64,000 bases of DNA. Origin: Adineta ricciae (lineage: Eukaryota > Rotifera > Eurotatoria > Adinetida > Adinetidae). Every line of letters starts with the position of its first letter. Position 1 is the stretch's first letter. Position numbers and translations under genes: made by a program. The stretch is taken from contig CAJNOJ010000008.1 of the NCBI GenBank assembly GCA_905250025.1, positions 620,001 to 684,000 on the forward strand. Direction: 5' to 3'. This document shows, piece after piece, positions 35,566 through 50,773 of the stretch. The notes under the pieces are model-generated. The model had not been told where the DNA came from and did not search any database. It saw only the letters and a list, made by a program, of their open reading frames with translations.

Positions 35566-38500
35566 ATGATTGTCAATCAATCAAATACAGTATCATCTTA
35601 TTCTGCAGAAGACATAGGTAAATACTGCTGATTACCCGACATTGTCTTGTGTTTCACCTAGTTTATTATTAGAACGAATCATCGATAGTTTCTATTCCCC
35701 AACATCTTCACTGTCAAGTGTACAACGTCAAGAGTTAAATAAAGTTCTTGAAAATCTGCAGTATTCCTCCTCAGCATGGACTTTTTCGTGGAAATTATTG
35801 GATACTACCAAATCTGCTAGTGTTCAATTTTTTGGTGCAGTCGCTCTATGTAATAAAATATGCAAAAATCTGTAAGACTCTTTTAAATTGTCTCCGCTAT
35901 CTTATTCGTGTCAAATTTCAGATCAGAATTAGACGAAAATCAAATTCAACAATTATTTCAACAATTAACTCACTATTTAATTTTTCACGCTTCAATAAAC
36001 TACAAACAAATCACCACCAAATTAGCTATTGGTGTACGTTGTCACATTCTTCATAATCAAATTGTTTTTTTTTCAAATTCTCTTTCATTTAGCTAAGCCA
36101 TTTAATTCTACATATGGCTCCTGATAAGTGGGACAATGGTCTCACCTCTATCATCGCTCTTTTCACTCAATCTCGAAACGAATTTTTAATTCAACATGTT
36201 TGTAAATTATAATTTCGATTTATACTCATTCGTTTGACCTTATTTCAGCCAGAGAGAGGACATCTGATTGCATTAAATATGTTGACATTACTTCCTGAAG
36301 AAGTATATTGACTGTAAAGAATATCATCGATCTGATACGATTTCTATTCTTTAGTTTTCACGTTTGACTGTATCCAAATCGCGCCGTTCTTCCATTCGAT
36401 TGGAACTTGATAAAGAATTTTCGACTGGTAATCATCAAGATCTCTTTGTCATGTTTCTCTTTTCAATCTTTCATCCATCGTAGTTCTCAATTATCTACAA
36501 TTCATTATCTCCTCGTATAGTCAACCGGAGATTCTTAGTAAAGTATTTACATGTTTAGCAAAATGGTTAGAGTTTGGCATATCAGTTCTCAAAGTCGAAC
36601 CCTTCTTTGACTATTTGTTCAACTCACTAATGAACGAAAATCTGTTCAACGATGTGTCTGAATGTTTATCAGTTATATTCACATCGCCGGATGCATTGAA
36701 ATATCCAACAACATTCGCACGACTTTTGCCATATGTTTTGCAGCTTGAAACATTACTTGATCAATGTATAACCGTCGGAAATAAAGTACAAATTCCATTC
36801 TCTTCCTTAGTTTTGATATAGAATTGATTTTCGTAGGAAAAAGCCGAATCGATCACTAAGTTAATTACACAGTTCGGTGAAAATCTTCCTCAATTGATCG
36901 TACAAAATGCTCAATCGCACAATTTTTGCCGATTAATCATGGTACATCTTCTCGAGGATCGTTTCATAATCGAATTTTTTGCTTAGAAATGTACGTGTAT
37001 GAATGGGCAATATCCCATTGACGAAACTTGTTCGGAACTGACATTCAATTTCTGGCATGCGTTGAAAGTATTGCATTGAACTTGTTGACTTTGTCGAAAG
37101 CTCGTATATTTAGGAAGAAATCGCTTCATCGGAAGAAAATAACACATCTTTAGAATTGTTTCGACCATACTTTGAACATTTAATCGAAATATTAATCACT
37201 AAAGGACAATTACCAGAGAATGAAGATGTATTCTCAAGTGAAGATAAAGATGTATTTCGAACCTATCGAACCAGTATCGCGGATACAATGGTAAATTTAG
37301 AAGAATTCTGATCAACGAAACGTTCTGTTTTAACTTTAGATGTCTATGTACGATATACTTCATATTCGAGCAATGGAAAGTATGTAGTTGCAATCAAAGA
37401 GGAAAGATGAATAGTTTATCTTCCCTGTGACAGTTTTAGGCAATCATCTATTGATCTCTGTCGAGCAGAGCCAATCATGGCAGGTAATATTGGTGTATTT
37501 TGTAATGAATTTATGTTGTGAGATTTCTTCTAGCGACAAGAATCGATCGTATATCTAATTGGAGCTGGTTCCGAATATATGCAAGCGGAAGACAATCCAG
37601 TGTTACCTCATATATTCTCGTTGATATCAAAACTAAATTTCTGTAACAATCGAATCATTAATACAACTCTAGCAGTTTTAGGTAAAAATCATCGTAAACT
37701 TAGAAGAATTCTTATCGTAGTGATTCTAGGACAATATAGTAGCTGGTTGGGTACTCATCCTGATATATTACAAAATTGCGTGCATTTATGTTTCAATGCG
37801 TTGTCAAATCGTGATTTGATTCAATCAGCCTCGATTGCGTTGAAAGAATTGATTAAAGAAAATCGTCTCTACATATCCAAGTATTTGAATGATATATTTC
37901 CAATTATGAAGGTAGAGACTATCATGTGAAGGGTTTGATAAAATATGAGAAAAACTTCATTTCCACAGGATGTTCTGGAAAGTGTTCATGTTCAATCTGA
38001 TGACCGCATTCGATGTGTATGTATCATTGGTTATATTCTATCAGCACATCCATCCAAAACTGTACTGGAGTATTTCAAAATTTTACTCGTGCCAGAAGTC
38101 AATAAACTGATAAAATATCTATCAGAAACAGGAGATCATCAGGTAAGAAGGAAGATTTCGTGCTATTTTGCTTGATTATACGAGTACATAGAAAGAAAAT
38201 ATTTGCATAACGTTGAATTTCATCTCCGTACTGATCACATCTTTTGGTTATTATGGTAATCAAGTTGATGAGGAAAATATGACGAATATAACCGAAGTGG
38301 TAAGGAGCTCATTGTGAATGGTCGAGAAAGTTTCGAATTTTCTTTAAGCTATGCTGCATTCTTCGTGATCTCGATTCGATTTTTCAAATGATCCTCAAAC
38401 AATATGGTGATGATGTTCAAATTACTGAAGTAATGATAGAATTTTTCTACTCCATGAAATTTCAACGATACTCTTTTGTTGAAAAACCAGAAAATTTGTG

Positions 38501-39578
38501 AAATACTTTCACGATCAGTTACAATCCTACGCGAATCGAGCAGTTTGGTTTTGAACACTTTTCTTCAATTACTGCAAAGCATGGGACCAAATATATTACA
38601 TTCGGAGTTTTTAAATTTTGTTCGAAATGTAAGTTGCGGAGTTGTGAAATTACTTGACAAAAAAAGCCTTTCATCTAGACATTACTTCTCTTTTCAAATA
38701 ATGCAGACAGTTCAGTTCATCCGCTGTTTCTCGCTGTCACACAGAAATTCGGATGTCTGTTCAATGAAGAATGGTTAAGAAATCATGTGGATACTGTTGA
38801 AGACGTGGCGAACTTCTTTGCACAGGTATGATTCTCTACTCCGGATTGAAGTTGACATATTATGTAAAAATCAGATCATCAAGAAACTCCCGGCCGTCGT
38901 TCATCATTGTCCTGATGAAGCTTTTGTTCTTTTCATTCAATTCAGTATGTTTTATCACAGTATAAACTTCCAAGATTAACTATGCTCGTTTTCATAGTGA
39001 AACATGGAATACAAATGCATGAACAAGGAGTGTCGAGAAGTATTTCGACACTTGCTGTAAGCGAAGTTTAGAAACATTGTTATAACATACTTTGCTACGA
39101 AATAACTAGTCCAACTTCATTGAATATACCAAGTCCAATCAACGAGCAGCTGAACTTCTGCAACAGCACGGTCTTGAATTTGTTCGAATTCTTCTTCAAG
39201 TTAGATTTGTTTTGAGGTCGTTTTCTTCTTTTTTTATTCGATTCTGGTTTAGTGCATTGGAACAACGAGTCCTCGTCATCTTATCGAAAGTTTGTTCTTG
39301 CCATTGTTCACCCTTTCGAAAACATACATTCAATGGGCAACGCAATGGGTTCAACAATGTCTGAACGATCCAAACTTTCCTTCATCATCAGCAAAACGTC
39401 ACCATCGTGAAGCATTACTTAAGATCTTATCATCGTAAGTATTCTAACTTGTTTTGTGTTTGCAATTTATGCGCCGAATCCATTTAGAGAACGAACAAGT
39501 CGATCAAGCTTCAAAGATCATATCAATATATTTGCATCCGCTTGTCGAGAGCCCACATTGAATGACAATCTTTCATAG
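35566..39578 (+). CDS. IPO13: Importin-13 (karyopherin-beta transport receptor)
   Basis: Importin-13 carries cargo both into and out of the nucleus, bound to Ran. The start at 35566 gives IVNQSNTVSSYSAEDI, then exons with ERIIDSFYSPTSSLSSVQRQ and SSAWTFSWKLLDTTKSASVQ FFGAVAL, the N-terminal HEAT repeats with the W-x-FSW-LL...QFFGA pattern of importin-13 and transportin-3. Further HEAT exons follow: WLEFGISVLKVEPF; LFRPYFEHLIEILITKGQLP then EDKDVFRTYRTSIADTMMSM; YSSWLGTHPDILQNCVHLCF; IKELIKENRLYISKY. The C-terminal WATQWVQQCLNDPNFPSSSA resembles the importin-13 end. The stop is TAG at 39576-39578. About twenty exons, with introns near 50 nt. Some internal exon ends are uncertain, but no clear break was seen. 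Transportin-3 is the nearest alternative. Confidence 0.82.
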
Positions 39579-39806
39579 TAAATCTTGTTGTTATTGTTTT
39601 TTTGTTATTAAATCGATTGAATCGAATTTTGGAAAGAAAAACGTTGTCATTAATTGTTAAATTAACGAGCCAATCAATGTTCAGTATTGTTCTCTCTTGC
39701 TGTACACCTCGATTGACTATATACGTCTAGGAATACCGTTAGATTATCTCTAGTGTTCATTCGTTTTTTTCGCTACATACAGATCGGTCAGGAAAGTTTG
39801 TCAAAG

Positions 39807-43022
<3,216 letters not shown>

Positions 43023-43316
43023 ATCCGCGTGTACATTTGTAATATTTCTTTTTGTTGACACTAACCTTGTATTGATCTCTGAATAAAGTAACACGAATTG
43101 ATATTTCATACAGAAACTAGCGACATCGTATTGATATGGTCAGTTTTTCTAAATTGAGAGAAAATCTTTCACATTGGTTCAACTGCTAGTTTCACCCGAG
43201 AGAGAAGAAACGATCGACCGATTGATCGTTGATCATTCATCGATTGGTTCCTCTTCAGTCAGTATGTGAATATCGTACGCGTACCGATCGCATCATTCAT
43301 TGTCTTGTATTAACAA

Positions 43317-44161
43317 ATGACAGCAATACGAAAAAAACTAGTGATTGTAGGAGATGGTGCTTGTGGTATGACTTTCTTCGCAATGATAATCAACAAAGAC
43401 AACATTTGTTTGACATAACATTCTAGGTAAAACGTGCCTCTTGATCGTTTTCAGTAAAGATCAATTTCCAGAAGTTTATGTTCCAACTGTCTTTGAAAAC
43501 TATGTATCAGATATTGAAATTGATGGCAAACAAGTTCGTCGATGCAGTCTAGATGATCATTCGATTTCGATTTGTGTTTTTTCTCTCCAGATTGAATTGG
43601 CATTATGGGATACGGCCGGTCAGGAGGATTATGACCGATTACGACCACTGTCTTATCCTGATACAGACGTTATTCTTATGTGCTTTGCTATCGATAGTCC
43701 TGATAGTTTAGAAAATATTCCTGAGGTATGTTTCGTTTAGACTTAAAATGACGAAGATTTCATATCGTCACTTAGAAATGGACTCCTGAATGTAAACACT
43801 TTTGTCCACGTGTGCCAATTGTACTCATAGGTATGTGCATGAGAAGAGTACGAGAGATATCGATTATTCTTTTTAGGTAACAAGAAAGATCTACGGCACG
43901 ATGAAGGAGCTAAGCGTGAACTGATGAAAATGAAGCAGGAACTAGTTCGATCTGATCAAGGTCAAGCAATAGCGGACAAAATTGGTGCAGTTGGATATCT
44001 TGAATGTTCTGCTAAGACAAAAGAAGGTAGAGTCCAACTTTTGCCTGTATTCGCAATCAAATTTCATTGAGTTTTCAGGTGTGCGCGAAGTATTTGAATT
44101 CGCTACACGTTCGGCTTTATCGCATAAAGGCAAGCGGAAACGAGGCTGTTGCTTATTTTGA
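43317..44161 (+). CDS. RHOA: RhoA-type small GTPase
   Basis: Membrane-bound switch that controls actin and myosin. The start at 43317 gives [20 protein letters not shown], with the P-loop spanning an intron after Cys-Gly. Effector loop [20 protein letters not shown] with the key Thr; [20 protein letters not shown] (switch II, catalytic Gln); [11 protein letters not shown] (NKxD); Rho insert helix [16 protein letters not shown]; and C-terminal CCLF, a CaaX box whose last Phe/Leu favours geranylgeranylation, after a Lys/Arg-rich stretch. Length about 193 aa, usual for RhoA. Five introns of 45-65 nt. All five G boxes are intact and no oddity was seen. TGA at 44159-44161. Confidence 0.95.
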
Positions 44162-44279
44162 TGAAAAAAGCAAATGTTCTCTCTTCTAATTTCTTGTACG
44201 TTTCCTTGTCTGTTTTTTTTTATTTATAAATTTATTCAAACAACAAGATGAACATTTTACATGAACATAAATTCCTCGA

Positions 44280-46955
44280 TTAAGTTGACTTCAATTTAAT
44301 ATGTTTCTTCTTGTTGATAATCTTCTCCTCGAGGTCTAATCGCTTTATAACTGTTGCTAATTTTTGAACGATACTATCTTTGAGTTCTTTCGTTCGTTGA
44401 CTTTCTAATTTAGGCAAAAACATTTGAATCAACTCGCCGATTGTCATCGGTTTACGTTGAAGTAAACTTCGAACTTTTTCTTCCGTAATTGCATCGCTAG
44501 AAACCGAAATCAATGCGAAAGATCAATAAATCGAAGGAAAAACAAGAAACGCATACGTAGGGTTCGACGGTGTCGTTGGGAGGGACATCACTTTTGATTT
44601 GATTGCACGCATTTCTTCTTCTCGAGCTTTCTTATGGCCTTTTTCTATAATGTAAATAAAAGTAATTGATATGATTTTTCCTAGGTAACCTAAATCTACC
44701 AGTTTTCACTTGTTCTGATGGAATTGGTTGACTATTCACTGAACTCTGAGAAGAAGAAAAAAGAGATTTCATGCAAAACTTGTCTCGATTACAAAGTCAT
44801 CAATTTACAGCAACTGGTTCGTTTGATTCTTTGTCTGGATCGTCCGAATCGTCCATATCATCATCATCCGAACTTGATTCTATTTCTGCAAGACAAGGTG
44901 GATAATTTCACATTCGAAATGAATTGCTTTCCTATTCGGAGTATACCTTTGATTGCATCATTCGCAAACAGTTTACCGAAATCATTGAGGTCACCACCTG
45001 AGCCTTTACCCGCTTCATCTTCCATATCATCTGAAAGAAAATAATGATTAGATAGGAGATTTCTAAGCTTTTGCTCGAACCCATATCTGGAACTTCTTCC
45101 TCTTCATCATCATCGAAAAAGTCTATTTCGCCATTGTTTTCATCCATCTGTTCCAATTTCTTTTCAATGTCCGGCACAACTTTCATTTCCTCATCAACAC
45201 CTAAAACTCACAAGAACACGTCTTTCTCAATTCGATTGACAACACATTGTCTACCTTTGATTTCGTATTTCTCTGCTGCACCATCTGAACAAAAAAGAGT
45301 ATTGAAAATGCATGAAAATGAGTTAAGAAGAACTTTCTTCTTTACCTTTTCCATCTTCATCAGAAGATAATTCATCACTGGTGTATTCGACTTCGTAGCC
45401 TTCTTGATCTCCATCATCCGAATCCTCCTTTTGTCCGTCGCTTTTCTCGGATTTAGCCTTCTTTGCTTTTTTGGCTTTCTTTTGCGCTAATTCATCTTCT
45501 TCTTCTTCATCACTTAAAGTCCAAGCTGTCTTCGGCTTCTTACTATTCTTTTTACCAGTTTTGGACTTTTTATTCGACTTGTCATTATCACCATCAACAT
45601 CTCCATCGTCGTCATCGTCGTCTTCTTCTATCGAATAAAAGAAGGAAATTGGTAATCTACGAATGCGGTTGTTCAAGAGCATATACCTTCTTCATTATCA
45701 TTGGCCCACTCCTCAGCGTCAAGTAATTTGAAATCACGTTTGCCTTTGCCGGTTTTTTTCTTGCCTTTTTCATCATCATTGTCACCATCATCACCTGGGT
45801 CGTTCTCACTTTTAACTTTGTGCATTAGATACCATTTGCTGTGATGTTTATGTCGTTCTTGAAACTGTTTTTCGGCTTCGTCGAAGTCTAGTGTCTTATA
45901 CACATTCGTTGGAGTAAAACCGTACCAATCTTCGACAGGAAATGCTTCGAAACCATCTTTGCCTTGAATAAAAACATAGTACGACGAGTTAGTTGTGACA
46001 CCTCCTTTCTTCATTCCTCGATAATGTCTCCATTTTTTATCGGCGGATGAACGATCTGTTAGTACCCAAGGAAGATCTTCCATATTTGTTCCTTTCGTAG
46101 CATAGCGCTTTCGTTTCAATGCTTCCTTTTGTTCTCGACCATATTCACTGCCAGCACCGGTTTTCGGTAGAGTGACGCCAAGCGACGTTGTAATTGTTGT
46201 CGAAGATGCGTTACTTTGATCAAGATTTGTCGGTGGACGATAAGTATATGAGTTGATTTCACGTTGCATTTGAATCGATTTCCATTCTTTGACATCAATG
46301 GATACACCACTGGCAAATTCCATCACTCCATATTGCGCCTGTGGTCTTAAAAAGAACAAGCAGGCAAGCATGGAAAATAGTTAGAAATGCAGTATGGTAT
46401 TTACTTCGGAACTCTAACTATGAATTCTTTGGTGCCAGGTGGATGTGGTGAAGTTGTCGCCGGTGATGGAGCTGGCACTGGAGTTGCTGCTGCTACAATC
46501 GTTGGCGGTGTAGAGACTTTTGGAGCAGCTGGTCCCAAGAGCACTGTTGTTGCTTGTGTTGGAGTCATCAATGGACGTTGCGTTGTTTGAAGTGTATTCA
46601 AACGTGGAGACATATTTGCATTAGGTGTTATTATTTGTGGTGGTGATGTAACAAATCGTTGTGGATGCGAGGAATTATAGACTGGTGTCGATGTAACCAG
46701 ACGAGGCTGTGCTTGTTGTTGTTGCTGCTGGACTTGATAAAGTGTGGATGCCTGTTGTGGCATTGTTGGCTGTCTTACAGTTGGAATCTGATATACAAGT
46801 TGTGACTGCGTTTGTTGCTGTTGTTGTTGTTGTTGTTGTGGAAATTGAGGTTGAATCGGTTGACCACCTGTAGTAATAATTGTTGGTCGAACATTTAGAT
46901 GAGTTATATTCGATGGCTGAACAATAAAAACTGGTCGATTACTGTTTGGTTGCAT
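44280..46955 (-). CDS. GTF2F1: TFIIF alpha subunit (RAP74) with a Gln-rich N-terminal extension
   Basis: TFIIF binds RNA polymerase II and helps initiation and elongation. The start at 46955 opens with about 170 residues rich in Gln, Pro and Thr (a run of nine Q at about residues 39-47, coded by a (TTG/CTG)n tract). Then the RAP74 core starts: KEFIVRVPK, AQYGVMEFASGVSIDVKEW, GAGSEYGREQKEALKRKRY, KKGGVTTNSSYYVFIQGKDG and FEAFPVEDWYGFTP, all close to the human dimerisation domain. A long acidic/basic middle follows (EEDDDDDDGDV, KKAKKAKKAKSEK). The C-terminal winged helix ITEEKVRSLLQRKPMTIGEL binds FCP1 in other animals. Stop at 44280-44282. The Gln-rich lead is not in the vertebrate protein. 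Confidence 0.9.
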
Positions 46956-47543
46956 TGTATATCGAAAATTGATATTTAGCTTTATCTAAATAGAATTCGG
47001 TTACTTCGATCGATGACAAAATGTAAGGAAGAATTGACTATTTATGGTGAAAACATTTTTTCCAGTGAGTCATTTTGTTTTTCCTGATTCTCATTGGCTA
47101 TTCAAATAATAGGTGCTTGTCAAATAAATTTGTGAACAATCATTACGTAAATTACAAATGCTTATTTTCTACATCTGCTAGGGAATTTTATTAGGAATAC
47201 AAAACAAAGAATCACTTGTCACATTCCTTGAATGTATGAAAGAAAATTAGACTCTGTCTCTGCAGCACCGATTTTCGTCATGTCGCATTTCGACGACCTA
47301 CCTTGTATACTACTACAGAACAACATTTAATATTTGATTATATCGATCAAAATAGGATCGTTCACTATCATTAGCAATCTGATTGAAACAAACAAATAAA
47401 TTATCCCATACCTGACATCTATATTTTGACAGACATTTCGACTAATGGTGAAAATCTTGTGCCAATTGTTTTCTTACTGGTAGATTGTTATTGTTTCCAC
47501 ACAACATACAGTATTATAAGAACATGAGATTTGAACATAAAAA
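46956..47543. promoter_or_regulatory. Divergent intergenic region between TFIIF-alpha and SGF29
   Basis: The two transcription-related genes start head to head 588 bases apart. Both promoters should lie here. No recognised motif and no other gene was seen. Confidence 0.4.
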
Positions 47544-48600
47544 ATGACACGTTCAAGCACGAACTCCGAATGTTTGTCATCTCGTCGATCATCTTCATCT
47601 CTATCTGCTACTTTACAATCATCTACAACTACAGATTCCAAAGACATAATAACACAGAACGAACTAAGCATTCAAAAGCTATTATTAGAATTACAGGATG
47701 ACTTGAAAAAGACGAAAGATCAGTACAATATAAGTCGCGATGCTTGGCTTGCAATTCAACAGCAAAAATCCTCGAATGAAAATACAACATCACAATCGTC
47801 GAAACAGAATATGAACCAAGCATTAGCTCATGTACATAATGAAATGGATATGTATCGAACGGCCTTAGCGAAGATAGCACAAGTTCGAAAATTACAAATT
47901 GAAATTGTAAACGCTTCGAAAAATCCTAATGATACCAATCGAAGTCATACTACACGTCGAGGTCTAGCTGATTTTCTATCACACATGGCATACTCGTTGA
48001 AAATTTGGTATGGCAATGAACAGAATGGTACGAATCGAGTAAGTTTCTTACACACAATTCTTCACTCAGAAATGAAGCGTATCATCCTTTCTACAGTGCA
48101 TAACAATAATTTATTTTCTGTTTAAGAACAACGCTCCACCACCATTGTGTGGTGCGATGCCAGCTGCATCGAATCATATATGTCATGTTGGTGATCGAAT
48201 TGCTGGTTTTGTTGAGAGTGATGATGGTGACGAAAACTGGATTCTAGCTGAAATATCCAATGTCTATCCCAACAGAACGAAATACGATATTGTAGATATT
48301 GATGCTGAACCTGGCAAAGGACGGTATTATAATATAAGTAAACGACATATTATTCCATTACCACAGTGGCGCGCCTGTCCGTTGACATGTCCACAGGCGT
48401 TATTTGCACCGCGAACGATTGTTCTTGCACTCTATCCTCAGACATCGTGTTTTTATAAAGGCATCGTAGAGAGTATTCCACGCGTTGGAAATGATTGTTA
48501 CAGTATTATATTTGAAGACTCTTCTTATAATAGTGGCTTTTCACCCGAATTTGATGTCCCCCAAATGTTTGTTGTTGCTCATAAAGATTTAAAGAAGTGA
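47544..48600 (+). CDS. SGF29: SGF29, tandem-Tudor subunit of SAGA/ATAC
   Basis: SGF29 reads H3K4me2/3 for the GCN5 acetyltransferase module. The start at 47544 gives a Ser/Thr-rich lead, then a coiled-coil region (SIQKLLLELQDDLKKTKDQY; AHVHNEMDMYRTALAKIAQV). An intron at about 48040-48126 joins NGTNR to NNAPPPLCGAMPAASNH. The double Tudor follows: HVGDRIAGFVESDDGDENWI, LAEISNVYPNRTKYDIVDID, then APRTIVLALYPQTSCFYKGI and YSIIFEDSSYNSGFSPEFDV. The aromatic and acidic pocket residues (D..., YDIVD, YPQT.CFY, FEDS) are present. It ends HKDLKK with a TGA at 48598-48600. Length and domain order agree with the family. Confidence 0.92.
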
Positions 48601-48721
48601 CTATCTGAAAATGTTTTATTTTTTCTCCTTGCTTGTTTATATAAAACTATACAAAAGAAAACTCAAGGTTTCGAACAGAGCTGGAATACAATACAAGTGT
48701 TTTACTATCCCCTCGAAATAT

Positions 48722-49054
48722 TTAACGATCTTTTTTAGGTGATTTTGGTACTTGATTCGGATCTTGATTGTTATTTGAATTATTTCGATTCGGTTTCGGT
48801 GATTGATCACCACCATTCGTATTATCTCGTGTCGATGCGTTTGGATCACGTGGTGGTTCTTCAACCGGTGTATCAGAAATACCTATAGAATAACGATCTA
48901 CATCAAGTGAACAGTACAAGATTTCTTACTTGAAAAAGATCGATTGACCATCGAGTAGACGCGCTAGAAGAAAGAAAGTTAATTGGAAATTTCTCTTTAT
49001 TTTGATTCTATTCATTACTCGAGGAATTTGACGAATATTCGCGATTTTGTTCAT
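48722..49054 (-). CDS. Small hypothetical protein, low-complexity C-terminus
   Basis: The clear part is the last exon, ending DPNQVPKSPKKDR, Asn/Pro/Asp-rich, with a TAA at 48722-48724. Splicing upstream through acceptors at about 48902 and 48967 joins it to RVYSMVNRSFS and then to an exon with NKIANIRQIPR whose ATG is at 49052-49054, giving about 80 residues. Another reading of the first exon (frame FCVILRWYNRKKDEQNREYS) looks like the inner edge of a membrane helix, but its junction does not keep the frame. No family recognised. It lies between SGF29 and ZCCHC10, pointing away from the latter. The start and first exon are uncertain. Confidence 0.38.
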
Positions 49055-49210
49055 CTTTTTTTCTGTTATACCAACGTAATATGACGCAGAAGATATGATT
49101 CGATGATACTTCTATGGTGAGATCAATAAGCCAATTGAATTTTCGTTGATGTCGCTATAAGTTGTCTTAAATAACTTTTTCGAAATTTTAGATAAGAATT
49201 TCCTTTAAAG

Positions 49211-49833
<623 letters not shown>

Positions 49834-50773
49834 AACTGAAAATCTTTGTTTGTCAACACTCTGTTCTATAAATTCGAGTGTATGTATGTAATTTTGTAAT
49901 AAACATATTCCAGATGTTTGAAACAACACGTTCATCTCGCTGATCGAATAAATATTTTCAGATATGTATTGCTTGAACTTTCCTAACTGAGTTAATTTGT
50001 CCTCTTCATGCTTGTTTGTAAACTATGCAATCAAAGATGTTATTGCTCCCTAGAAAAGTGCAGTTGTTATTTTTATTTTCATTCGCTGTGAATCATTTAT
50101 ATTGATTGATTGCGCAGGAATTTCTATGATCAATATTTTCTGTCAGTTTAGATAAATTTTACAGTGCTCGAACGATTTTTTTCTCTTTATTTTATGATTG
50201 ACAATATTTTTCTCGTGCACATAAAAGATTTTCTTCATTGTAGGTGTCTTATTATTATTATTACTATTCTGCAGCACGGACAAAATCATTTCGACGCAGT
50301 CAGCTAATGCAGCCATCGTATTTTTATTCTGTTCTCTGTACGTCATTCAACGGAGGAAAAGAACAAGAATAAAATTGCAAAATAGACGCTTTTCTTTTTC
50401 TTTTCTCAACTTTTTGGTAGTAAAATACTTATAGAATATGCATTAGTTCTCCTATTCTATTCTTTTCGTTTCATTTTTTTAATTTATTATTAGTTCCGTA
50501 CGTATTCATATTTCCTAAAAAATCAACGTTAAAATAATTGAAAATAAATAGCAAAGTGCAAAGAAAAACAGCGCAGGTATCACGCAGTAAATACATTTTT
50601 CGTTTTTATCAGCACTCATAGCACAAACACGCGTTTAGAAAACGCATTTGAGATGAGCGGTTCAACACTTGCACAGGTAGGCGAGGATTGCTTTCGACAG
50701 CTCGAGTAGAACAATTGATCGTCATTGATACAATTGACACAATTCTCTTCAGATCGTTCCTCGTATAGTTCTG
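49834..50773. other. Intergenic, no gene seen
   Basis: AT-rich, with an ATT/TTA run near 50248-50265. Frames at 50143-50346 and 50616-50798 (minus) show no family likeness. The end next to 50774 is the probable promoter of the PPEF gene. Confidence 0.35.

Noticed and set aside
45323..45682. Highly acidic separate protein on the minus strand
   Set aside because: It is the acidic middle of TFIIF-alpha, joined by splicing to the core and winged helix.
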